This document shows positions 8,569 to 14,895 of a stretch of DNA of 31,897 bases, one piece after another. The stretch is from a virus: the IMG/VR virus record IMGVR_UViG_3300045119_000199, positions 1 to 31,897 of that record. One strand, given 5' to 3'. Under the pieces are notes generated by a model, which had not been told where the DNA came from, ran no database searches, and was given only the letters and a program-made list of their open reading frames with translations. The position numbers were made by a program, and so were the translations under genes. Position 1 is the first letter of the stretch. Each line of letters begins with the position of its first letter.

Positions 8569-9005
8569 CGCCGCGGCACCAGGAAGGCTTTGCCGGCGTC
8601 CTTAGCCTGCTCTTGCATTCGCTCGGTCGCCCGCGTCGTCTTGTCGAGTAGGGTTTGAAACTGGCGTTGGCCGGCCCTGCAGCCGGGTAGATGGCCCTGC
8701 CATTTGGGCGTGCGACATTCCGCGCACGGCCGTAGGAACTCCGGACCTTCGAACGGAACCGGCCGCGGTCCACTTTCGGCCACTTGCGACCGAAGCCGCG
8801 GCGCGAACTCGTCGAGCATAAACGGGTCCGGATGCTCGTCGCCGCGGAAGTAGACGTTTGCAAGCAATTGCGGAATCTGGCCGATGCGGCGCGCCTCCCT
8901 GATTTCTTTATCCCGCACGCGATCGCGGATATTAAAGAACCTGATCGGCGTCAAACTGTAGTACTCGCCGAGCGTCAACCCAACTTCAACGGCCGTCGCT
9001 TCCAT
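8565..9005 (-). CDS. Tail assembly chaperone extension (gpT-like), reached by -1 frameshift
   Basis: The open frame from the ATG at 9005 encodes 146 residues, but it has no well-placed ribosome-binding site (GGAGG is about 15 bases upstream). It is in the -1 frame relative to the upstream chaperone. The frame stays open, without a stop, from the A8 run at 9116-9123 through DTPEDRWLLM into MEATAVEVGLTLGEYYSLTP. I therefore read it as the gpT half of a lambda gpG/gpGT-type pair, giving a fusion of about 284 residues. Such fusions bind the tape measure and recruit tail tube subunits. The C-terminal half contains CAECRTPKWQGHLPGC (C93, C96 and C108 of the 146-residue frame), a possible zinc site not usual in this family. 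The stop overlaps the tape-measure ATG. Confidence 0.75.
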   Translation of the reverse strand: MEATAVEVGLTLGEYYSLTPIRFFNIRDRVRDKEIREARRIGQIPQLLANVYFRGDEHPDPFMLDEFAPRLRSQVAESGPRPVPFEGPEFLRPCAECRTPKWQGHLPGCRAGQRQFQTLLDKTTRATERMQEQAKDAGKAFLVPRR

Positions 9006-9031
9006 GAGTAACCAGCGATCCTCCGGTGTGT

Positions 9032-9418
9032 CTACTGAACTTGCGCTTTGGTTTCGATCTTCTTCGGCGCCATCGCTTGCAGCGCTTTCAGTGCCGCTTG
9101 TGACTCCGGTGATACTTTTTTTTGAGCCTCAGCCACAGCGAGCGCGTAGACTGCAACCTCGCCGAGCTCGATCGAATCCATGATCTGTTCGGGTGTGATG
9201 CCGGCGCCGGTGTGAGTGATGCCCGCGGCAATGACAACGGCCAGCTTTTCCAGCGCGGCAATGCCGCTGACTTCGGCCGGAACGAACAAGTCTATCTTGT
9301 GTTGCTTCTGGAGGTTCACCACGTCCGAGATACGAAACTTGAGCTCGTACTCTTTACCGTCGAGGCGTACGGTCGGATGGTTTTGTGGATCGGTGGTAGC
9401 TGTGGCCGTTGATTCCAT
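9032..9418 (-). CDS. Tail assembly chaperone (gpG-like)
   Basis: This is a 128-residue acidic and helical protein. After a short polar N-terminus, residues 17-45 (VRLDGKEYELKFRISDVVNLQKQHKIDLF) have the strand-helix layout seen at the start of many siphovirus tail chaperones. Helices at 52-68 and 76-100 follow. It lies directly upstream of the gpT-like frame and the tape measure, where the gpG-type chaperone normally lies. The codons Q99-K100-K101 read CAA AAA AAA, a slippery heptamer A_AAA_AAA at which a fraction of ribosomes can move to the -1 frame and make the longer product. Without the shift, translation ends at 9032. No clear ribosome-binding site precedes the ATG at 9418. Confidence 0.8.
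   Translation of the reverse strand: MESTATATTDPQNHPTVRLDGKEYELKFRISDVVNLQKQHKIDLFVPAEVSGIAALEKLAVVIAAGITHTGAGITPEQIMDSIELGEVAVYALAVAEAQKKVSPESQAALKALQAMAPKKIETKAQVQ
9116..9123 (-). promoter_or_regulatory. Programmed -1 ribosomal frameshift site (A8)
   Basis: The minus strand reads CAA AAA AAA GTA in the chaperone frame, giving the slippery heptamer A_AAA_AAA. After a -1 slip the reading continues AGT ATC ACC GGA and stays open for 37 codons to the ATG at 9005, then to the stop at 8565. The offset between the two frames (413 bases, remainder 2 modulo 3) is what a -1 shift requires. This parallels the frameshift known from lambda G/T. Confidence 0.75.
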
Positions 9419-9493
9419 GATTGCAAATCATCATAGCACCAACGGCCACAAGTCGTTAGCGGCGCCGACTCGTAAAGATCGGTTGCCCGGCGT

Positions 9494-9847
9494 TTACGGG
9501 TTTTGTACAAACGTGGCCGAGAAACCAACTGGAGGGTTTACCGGCACGTCGTGAGTAATCACGAAGTCGAAGCCACTCGAGAGCGCGGCGCCGGTCGTAA
9601 AGTCGGTTCCTACCACGGTGATAGTTTCGGTGAGGGGGTTGCCCACAGCCTGATTGCTGGTTACCAAAAACTGCATCGGTTGGCCGGCAACCGGCGCGAC
9701 GGAAAGTTGGCCGGCGTTGGAACTGGAAGCTTGCAAGCTTGTCGGCAATGGGCCCGGCAATGGCAAGCCGTTTGCGTCAACCAGGCCAGTGATGGTTAGG
9801 ATGCCGCTCTTATCGTCGAGTATTGGAAACTGCTGGTTACCTGTCAT
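9494..9847 (-). CDS. Small beta-rich unknown protein
   Basis: The product has 117 residues, starting MTGNQQFPILDDKSG. The sequence is strand-forming throughout (GILTITGLVDANG, ETITVVGTDFTTG, SGFDFVITHDVPVNPPVG) and resembles a small Ig-like or other beta-sandwich domain. The frame extends upstream to 9931, but that extension is Arg/Lys/Phe-rich and unlike the rest, and GAGG lies ten bases before the ATG at 9847, so I chose 9847. It sits between the holin-like gene and the tail chaperones. A virion-surface Ig-like role is possible but unproven. A 33-codon frame at 9837-9938 in the gap upstream is noted under rejected items. Confidence 0.6.
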   Translation of the reverse strand: MTGNQQFPILDDKSGILTITGLVDANGLPLPGPLPTSLQASSSNAGQLSVAPVAGQPMQFLVTSNQAVGNPLTETITVVGTDFTTGAALSSGFDFVITHDVPVNPPVGFSATFVQNP

Positions 9848-9939
9848 GATCGTTTCGCCTCGGTTGAATTTGGTTTGAAAGATTGCGCGGAAACCTTTTG
9901 CTTTGCACGGGCGCCGCCGCGGGAATCGCACGTTTCATG

Positions 9940-10338
9940 TTAGCCGATTTTGTGTTGCTCCATGGTGACTGTTTCAGCCGTTGGACTCACTGGCGTCGTG
10001 CCGGCGCCGACGCGTTGCCCGGTTGCCGCGGCCTGGTTCTTCGTCTGCACGGCCATATAGACGAGCTCGTTTGAAACCAGCGCCGCGGCGTACGTCCATA
10101 TACCTTGCTGGATCGTGGCCCACACCAGGCCATGTATCACGAAGTCGCCTTGCGCCGCGTTCCATTGCCAGGTGATGCCGGCCGCCGAGAGAGTCGCCAC
10201 AGCGACGGCCGTAACGCGGTTGGCCGTCTTGCTGTACTTCGACAACCAGGTGAACCGCGGCGAGTCCTTCAGTTTTTGAATGACCCAAACCGCGATCGCC
10301 TGCACGATCACGGCCGGCGCTATAGTGCTCGAGTCCAC
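9940..10338 (-). CDS. Holin-like membrane protein
   Basis: The product has 132 residues from the GTG at 10338, three bases after the tail tube stop. An N-terminal hydrophobic helix (VIVQAIAVWVIQKLKD, residues 9-24) is followed by a basic loop (FTWLSKYSKTANR). A second helix (VTAVAVATLSAAGITW) and a third amphipathic or hydrophobic segment (GLVWATIQQGIWTYAAALVSNELVYM) come next, then a polar Thr/Ala-rich tail. Two to three membrane segments with a short charged C-terminus is the layout of holins, which permeabilise the inner membrane at lysis. The longer frame to 10461 would overlap the tail tube gene by over 100 bases and is rejected. A holin within the tail operon is unusual, and no endolysin is recognisable in the window, so the role is a reasoned guess. 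Confidence 0.6.
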   Translation of the reverse strand: MDSSTIAPAVIVQAIAVWVIQKLKDSPRFTWLSKYSKTANRVTAVAVATLSAAGITWQWNAAQGDFVIHGLVWATIQQGIWTYAAALVSNELVYMAVQTKNQAAATGQRVGAGTTPVSPTAETVTMEQHKIG

Positions 10339-10340
10339 GG

Positions 10341-10802
10341 TTACGCCGGCACGTTCGGAATGTTGGGCGGCCCGCTGAAGGTAATATCGATCGAAGCTTC
10401 GATCACGCCGGCAACCGGCATCTTCATGCTGAACTTCGACAGCCAACCCGTGAAGATCCACGGCACAGACCCCGCGGCCACAGGAAACAGGATGCGCCAG
10501 AATGTTGGGTTGCCCGTGTTCCCACTGCGGCCGGCGAAGATTTCAAGCAACGCCTGGTGTCCTGGATCGTTCGGCACGAAATAGATAGGCGCCGACAACG
10601 TGCCCGAGTCGAGCAACGTTGTGATCTTCTGGCGCCAGTAGTTGCCGGTCGACTGGCTCGTTACGTCAACGATGGTCGATTGCATCGTTGGGCCCTGATA
10701 GTCGCCGATGTTGGCGACAGTCGTCCAACCTTCCGGCGAGTTGCCGTTTCCGTACTGTAGCAGGGTGTTTATTGCGGGAATCGCAATTGCTGTGGCGCTC
10801 AT
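10341..10802 (-). CDS. Major tail tube protein
   Basis: The product has 153 residues with a strong AGGAGAA ribosome-binding site before the ATG at 10802. It is beta-rich (GWTTVANIGDYQGPTMQSTIVDVTSQST near residues 25-52, then LSAPIYFVPNDPGHQALLEIF). This is the layout of siphovirus tail tube proteins: a TIDVTS-like segment, a DSGTLSAPI strand, and the helix with Asp-Pro-Gly-His-Gln. The C-terminal SKFSMKMPVAGVIEASIDITFSG closes the barrel. Hexameric rings of this protein stack to form the tail tube around the tape measure. It follows the tail-completion protein and precedes the chaperones by two genes, which is the canonical position. Confidence 0.85.
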   Translation of the reverse strand: MSATAIAIPAINTLLQYGNGNSPEGWTTVANIGDYQGPTMQSTIVDVTSQSTGNYWRQKITTLLDSGTLSAPIYFVPNDPGHQALLEIFAGRSGNTGNPTFWRILFPVAAGSVPWIFTGWLSKFSMKMPVAGVIEASIDITFSGPPNIPNVPA

Positions 10803-10814
10803 GGTGTTTTTCTC

Positions 10815-11240
10815 CTAAGTGTCTTGGTACCAGAACAGTAAATCGAGAACTTGCTTAAACAATGGCGGCTGCGTCTGTGGCTCGAGCTCCATACGCCGGT
10901 TAAGCATGAACGTCGGCGAGCCGGTGGGCGGCGATCCATAGGCGCTAAAACTTCGGGTGACGTTAAGAACGGCTTGCGCGATCGCGTCGGATAAAACGCC
11001 GGCGTTTTGTGCGTTGGACACCCAACATGTGAACTGCAGCCGGGCGCGGCCGACAGCGGCTTGAGGCGCGTAGCCTGGCCCGGCCTGCACATAGAGCGGC
11101 ACGGTTGAAACCCGTTGGATCGCCGCGGCCGGATAAGTCGGATTCGGCGGTAACTGAACGAGCCAGGTTTTGCCGGTGACAAGAGCCGAGTAAGTCGGAT
11201 CGGCGTTAAGAGCGGCGATGAATTGCTGTTCAAGGTTCAT
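10815..11240 (-). CDS. Tail completion / terminator protein (DUF3168-like)
   Basis: The product has 141 residues. The start MNLEQQFIAALNADPTYSALV followed by WLVQLPPNPTYPAAAIQRVS and a later LQFTCWVSNAQNAGVLSDAIAQAVL resembles the DUF3168 family of tail completion proteins. These cap the head-proximal end of the tail tube. It starts with an ATGA overlap on the HK97 gp10-like gene and is followed by the tail tube gene after a 12-base gap that contains that gene's ribosome-binding site. The family assignment comes from pattern and position. Confidence 0.75.
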   Translation of the reverse strand: MNLEQQFIAALNADPTYSALVTGKTWLVQLPPNPTYPAAAIQRVSTVPLYVQAGPGYAPQAAVGRARLQFTCWVSNAQNAGVLSDAIAQAVLNVTRSFSAYGSPPTGSPTFMLNRRMELEPQTQPPLFKQVLDLLFWYQDT

Positions 11241-11671
11241 CGCCTCGCCTTCATCGAACTCGCGTTCATGGCTTCGTCGAGCCCGGCGTACACGTTATCT
11301 TTGATCGCCGCGGCCGCTCTGTCGCGCTCGGTGTCGTACGCCGGCCGCATGTAAGGCTGTGCCGGTTGGTGAAACATCCGGCCGAGCGAGTCGGGCCCAA
11401 CGAAGCCGAGCTCGAGCCGGCGCGCGTAGGGTGTGTCTGGCCGAACGTTGCGCCCTTGGCGTTCCGGCGTGTCGAGCGTTGTCTCGGTGTGAATCGAATC
11501 GCGAAGGCGCCCGGTGTCAACCGGCGCGTTGCTCTTCGCCGCGGCTTCGAAGATGCCGGCCGCTTCGTCGACGCCGTGCCGCAATCCACCTTGGGCGCCC
11601 TTCTGCAGATACTTGACGCCGAGCGAAAGCGCGTCCAAACCGTTCAAGCGCACGGTGAGCAAGGAAGCCAT
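11237..11671 (-). CDS. HK97 gp10-like head-tail joining / tail protein
   Basis: The product has 144 residues. The segment EAAAKSNAPVDTGRLRDSIHTE (residues about 42-63) is the family hallmark: A-x-x-x-(A/V)PVDTG-x-L-(R/K)-x-S. It is followed by TPYARRLELGF and by HQPAQPYMRPAYDTERDRA, where a P-F/Y-MRPA motif is also typical of HK97 gp10-like proteins. These proteins act at the head-tail junction or in tail completion. The ATG at 11671 overlaps the previous stop by one base (TAATG), and the stop overlaps the next start as ATGA. Confidence 0.85.
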   Translation of the reverse strand: MASLLTVRLNGLDALSLGVKYLQKGAQGGLRHGVDEAAGIFEAAAKSNAPVDTGRLRDSIHTETTLDTPERQGRNVRPDTPYARRLELGFVGPDSLGRMFHQPAQPYMRPAYDTERDRAAAAIKDNVYAGLDEAMNASSMKARR

Positions 11672-12093
11672 TAGAAACTGAACCTCCGCAACTTCAACCG
11701 TGTCTGTGTGCTCTGCGAGTCGCTTTGCACTGTGCCGGGCGTGATCTCGTAAGTTGCCGGGTCGCCGGTGATCTGCACCAGGAACCGCGGCAACACGGCC
11801 GGGTAATACTTGTCGAGCAGTAAATGGTATTCCGGTTCCTCGAGCGTGTTGGTTGGTAGCCGCATTCCTTCGTCTGGAAGGAACGCCGGCGAGTTGCGCG
11901 CAACGCCGAACATGGCTGTGATGTTCTGCAGCCCGGCGACGGGTACGAGCGTTTGGTCGACCTGGCCCATGGAGTCTTGCTGTGGTGTGTCGCCTCCGAT
12001 GCGATCGAAGAAACTGGCGACAGAGACGAAGAGCCCGGTTGCGACGGCTGCCGGCATTATGCCGGCCAGGTTCGGAATCATGCTCTGGTTCAT
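11671..12093 (-). CDS. Head-tail connector / head closure-like protein
   Basis: The product has 140 residues from the ATG at 12093, which overlaps the preceding stop as ATGA. The frame runs further upstream to 12123, but the overlap makes the later start more likely. Residues about 11-30 are hydrophobic (NLAGIMPAAVATGLFVSVASFF). The rest is a beta-rich domain (MFGVARNSPAFLPDEGMRLP, RFLVQITGDPATYEITPGT) ending TRLKLRRFSF. Located between the connector adaptor and HK97 gp10-like genes, where a head closure or stopper protein is expected. No specific family was recognised. Confidence 0.55.
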   Translation of the reverse strand: MNQSMIPNLAGIMPAAVATGLFVSVASFFDRIGGDTPQQDSMGQVDQTLVPVAGLQNITAMFGVARNSPAFLPDEGMRLPTNTLEEPEYHLLLDKYYPAVLPRFLVQITGDPATYEITPGTVQSDSQSTQTRLKLRRFSF

Positions 12094-12578
12094 GCGCCGC
12101 TCTGCCTTTGGACCTGTTTCCAAAACCGATCGCGAAAGCTAAAGTAGTCCTGCACCATTTCGATAATCACGACGGCGCCGGAATTGTCGTCCATGTCCAG
12201 GTAGCGTTGCGCCGTATCCTGGAAAGCCTTCGCCGCTTTCGAGGCGTCGAGCTTCACGTCGAGCAATTGAACGATGATCGCGAACTTTGCCGAGTTGCTG
12301 GCTTGCGCGTTCAACATCGTTGCCGCGATGCGCAAGTATCCAACCGGCGAGCTCGGAAGGAAGGCGCCCGCGGGCGGCGAGTAGAATTGCGTCGACTGCC
12401 AACCCAACGCCGCTTGCATTTGCGTAAACATCTGGATCTCGGTATCGGACCAAATGTAAATGCGGTTGCCGTTGGCATCGAACTCCACAGTGTCGGCGAT
12501 CAGCCCGCGGACATAATCAATCTGAGGGTTGATAGTCGGCGGCGATTGTGACGGCCCGAAAGTGAAATCGTTTGCCAT
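12090..12578 (-). CDS. Head-tail adaptor-like protein
   Basis: The product has 162 residues from the ATG at 12578 (MANDFTFGPSQSPPTINPQIDYVRGLIADTVEF). It is mostly helical after a short N-terminus: residues 18-34, 50-65 (WSDTEIQMFTQMQAALG), 84-150. This resembles gp6/gp15-type adaptors that bind under the portal. It directly follows the major capsid gene, the normal place for the adaptor. The frame extends to 12653, but those 25 extra codons cover a hairpin with a U-rich tail (12590-12645) and look like untranslated leader. No strong ribosome-binding site precedes 12578, so the start is uncertain. Confidence 0.6.
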   Translation of the reverse strand: MANDFTFGPSQSPPTINPQIDYVRGLIADTVEFDANGNRIYIWSDTEIQMFTQMQAALGWQSTQFYSPPAGAFLPSSPVGYLRIAATMLNAQASNSAKFAIIVQLLDVKLDASKAAKAFQDTAQRYLDMDDNSGAVVIIEMVQDYFSFRDRFWKQVQRQSGA

Positions 12579-12589
12579 TGCTAACACTG

Positions 12590-12645
12590 CGAACACAAAC
12601 AAGAACGCCGCGCGGCCACCTCCCCCGAGATCAACCAACGCGGCG
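12590..12645 (-). terminator. Possible weak terminator after the major capsid gene
   Basis: CGCCGCG (12639-12645 read on the minus strand) pairs with CGCGGCG (12606-12612) across a long loop. On the minus strand the stem is followed by TTCTTGTTTGTGTT. A leaky terminator after the capsid gene is common in phages because it raises capsid transcript relative to downstream genes. The loop is about 26 bases and the U-tract is interrupted, so this is tentative. Confidence 0.35.
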
Positions 12646-12667
12646 CGTCTCATGTTGGGAGAACGGG

Positions 12668-14020
12668 TTAAACCCCCAAGCCGGTAGAAGCGACAGTCGA
12701 GCGGCCGTCAATCTGGATGCCGCCGAAAACCGAAACGATTTTCATATCCTGATCCATCGAATAGAAATCGCCCATCATGGCATCCACGCCGCCGCCCATG
12801 CGCTGCGTGTTCGGTAGCTTCGTGTAAATCTGCGGAGTCTCAAAGCCGCTGAGGAAGCCAACCTCGATCGACGGGCGCGCTTGCGATTCAGGGTCAACGG
12901 TAATGCCCCACATGGTTTTTCGCGCCGAGCCCGTGCAAACGATCGGTATGTACGGGTCCATGATCGGGTCGAGTCGCTGAATCATCCAAGGTTGGACGTT
13001 CAAGAACTGAACCGGGAAGCCTTGCGTGTTGCCGACGCCGCCTTGATTCTGCACGAACACGCTTAACGCGTTCATCACGTTGTTGGCGGTTCCCTCGAGC
13101 GACGGCCCGTACCAGAGCTTCAGCCGGCCGGTAATCATGATCGGGTCGCCGGTGGAATCGATCATGCTGGCGAGCACGTTCAACGCGTCGATAATGCCCT
13201 GAGTCGAAAGCACAGGGTTGTTGGTGCTGGCGCCGTTCGCAATGGTGATCTGGTTGTGATAGCCAGTCTGGTACAGCGTCGCGTTGGGCCCGTTGGAATC
13301 GACGTACAGCGAAGTGATGAATTTCGAGATACCACGGTTGCCGCTGATCGCCAGGCGGTTCGCGAGATCCTTGAAGATGCCGAGATCGTCGTTGACGAAG
13401 GCGCGCCAGTTCACCGAAGTCATGGCCTGGTACAGCAACGGCTGATACTGAATCGGCGCCGTCGAAGTCGCCGGCGAGCCGTCTTGCGGATTCGGCCCGA
13501 TCAGCGCGCGCTGTGGAGGCGGCGCCGCGGCGTCCATGGAGGTAAACGGCGTCACGGCGCCGTCGAGCAGGTACCGGGAAACCACGCGGAAATCGCGTAG
13601 CGCGTGAATGCGCGCGAGCGCTTTGTTCACGATCGGGAAGGCGTTGTAATAGCCGTAGTACAGCCGATCGAGCACGTCGACGTAGAGCGCCTGGTAATCC
13701 GTAACGCTCATCGTTTCGCGCAATCCCAACATCCGGCCGCCTGGATCGCCATAGATGCCGGGATACTGGCGCGCCAGGTGCTCGACGAGCACTTCGTTGC
13801 GCGGGAAAACCGCCTCTTTGAAAAACACAGGGTCAAGGCGGCCCGTGATAACGTCGGCGTACAACCGCGTCGCTTCGCGAATCTTGCGCTTGTTCTGCCG
13901 AGCTCGGCCGAAGCCGTCTAGCGTCCTGTGGCCCAACACATGCCCTTCGGTTGGACGGAATTGGCCGCGGCCGTAAGTCAGGCCGCCCGAGTACTGCTCA
14001 TTGGTGTTTGTCAGTTCCAT
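12668..14020 (-). CDS. Major capsid protein (HK97 fold expected)
   Basis: The product has 450 residues. The N-terminal 120 residues are polar and helical, with the long basic helix GRARQNKRKIREATRLYADVI. The body contains SVNWRAFVNDDLGIFKDLANRLAISGNRGISKFI (residues about 203-236), which matches the P-domain spine helix region of Mu gpT-like capsid proteins. The later MITGRLKLWYG and FGGIQIDGRST segments also fit. Position after the protease-scaffold and DUF2190-like genes is canonical. AAGGGAGC upstream of the ATG at 14020 can act as ribosome-binding site. The Mu gpT-like assignment is from the VNDDLG-x-(F/L) motif and size. Confidence 0.85.
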   Translation of the reverse strand: MELTNTNEQYSGGLTYGRGQFRPTEGHVLGHRTLDGFGRARQNKRKIREATRLYADVITGRLDPVFFKEAVFPRNEVLVEHLARQYPGIYGDPGGRMLGLRETMSVTDYQALYVDVLDRLYYGYYNAFPIVNKALARIHALRDFRVVSRYLLDGAVTPFTSMDAAAPPPQRALIGPNPQDGSPATSTAPIQYQPLLYQAMTSVNWRAFVNDDLGIFKDLANRLAISGNRGISKFITSLYVDSNGPNATLYQTGYHNQITIANGASTNNPVLSTQGIIDALNVLASMIDSTGDPIMITGRLKLWYGPSLEGTANNVMNALSVFVQNQGGVGNTQGFPVQFLNVQPWMIQRLDPIMDPYIPIVCTGSARKTMWGITVDPESQARPSIEVGFLSGFETPQIYTKLPNTQRMGGGVDAMMGDFYSMDQDMKIVSVFGGIQIDGRSTVASTGLGV

Positions 14021-14036
14021 GTGAGTGGTTGCTCCC

Positions 14037-14447
14037 TTACATTCCGTTCGGCAGTAGCACGCCGGCCGCGGCGTTGGTGGTTCCTGAAAGAATCTTCGGT
14101 TGTTGCGGGTCCAAGTTGCCGAAGAAAACGCCGTTCACGCTGTCGCCGTTGAGCGTGAAGCCGGTTGTTACGTTGGTGGTTGCATCCAACGTTCCGCCTT
14201 CGGCGTAGATTTTGTCGCCGGGCCCAATGTCGCCAGAGACGAGCGGCGAGCCGTGTTGAGCGATCACGCTTAACAGGAACGTCCCGCCGAACAGGAAGCT
14301 TGCGCCGCCTTCGTTCGACTGGTAACTGTCGAGCGCGACGGCCGGAAGCTTGCCGATGAGAACCGGATCGCCGGCCTTCACGGTCGATGGGCAAGGAATA
14401 ATCTGGCGCCGACTCGTCGGCGTGCCGGTGAACTGTTGATTTGTCAT
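14037..14447 (-). CDS. Capsid decoration-like protein (DUF2190-like)
   Basis: The product has 136 residues, beta-rich. PCPSTVKAGDPVLIGKLPAVAL near residues 18-39 and the later SGDIGPGDKIYAEGGTLDATT match the pattern of DUF2190 proteins, small head proteins encoded next to the major capsid gene that are thought to decorate the shell. It begins two bases after the protease-scaffold stop and ends 16 bases before the capsid ATG. No membrane or catalytic features were seen. Confidence 0.7.
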   Translation of the reverse strand: MTNQQFTGTPTSRRQIIPCPSTVKAGDPVLIGKLPAVALDSYQSNEGGASFLFGGTFLLSVIAQHGSPLVSGDIGPGDKIYAEGGTLDATTNVTTGFTLNGDSVNGVFFGNLDPQQPKILSGTTNAAAGVLLPNGM

Positions 14448-14448
14448 G

Positions 14449-14895
14449 TTAGGCGGCGTCCTCTCGGCCGCGGGCGGCCAGTTTGGCGATGTTTTTATCG
14501 CCGGTCAATTCCTCGAGTACTTCGAGATCGGCCTTGCGCTCTTCCTTCAAGAGCTTGCGTTGCGCTTTGGCTTCCTTCGGGTCGATCGAGACGACGGGCC
14601 CGGCGCCCATACCGAACACGCGGCCGCCGCCGTTCGCCTCGGCTAGAAGCTCGCCGATCTCTTTGGCCTCGGCTGCGATCGCTTCGCGAAACTTCGTTTC
14701 GTCAATGGCGCCGTCTGCGGTCGTCGGAACGCCCGACTTCAGAACGGTTTCGATAACGCGAAGTTTGGCTTTGGTCGGAAGCGAAACGCCTTCGAGCAGT
14801 ACAACCGCTTTGCGCTCGGCGGCGTCGCGTAGCAGTTGCGCGCGAAGCGGCGCGTTGCTCGCTTCGATAAGTCGGGTAATTTCCTCAGCGGTCAT
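14449..14895 (-). CDS. Scaffold protein from internal in-frame start (nested gene)
   Basis: Codon 409 of the protease-scaffold gene is an ATG at 14895 preceded by AGGAG at 14905-14909 with nine bases between, a better ribosome-binding site than that of the full-length gene. Translation from it gives 148 residues, MTAEEITRLIEASNAPL onward, covering exactly the coiled-coil scaffold without the protease. This repeats the arrangement of lambda gpC and its nested scaffold gpNu3. Expression is inferred from the site and the domain boundary, not observed. Confidence 0.6.
   Translation of the reverse strand: MTAEEITRLIEASNAPLRAQLLRDAAERKAVVLLEGVSLPTKAKLRVIETVLKSGVPTTADGAIDETKFREAIAAEAKEIGELLAEANGGGRVFGMGAGPVVSIDPKEAKAQRKLLKEERKADLEVLEELTGDKNIAKLAARGREDAA

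Noticed and set aside
9837-9938. 33-codon frame MKRAIPAAAPVQSKRF
   Set aside because: It starts two bases after the holin-like stop and overlaps the next gene by eleven bases, but it is very short, basic and without a ribosome-binding site; not enough to call it.
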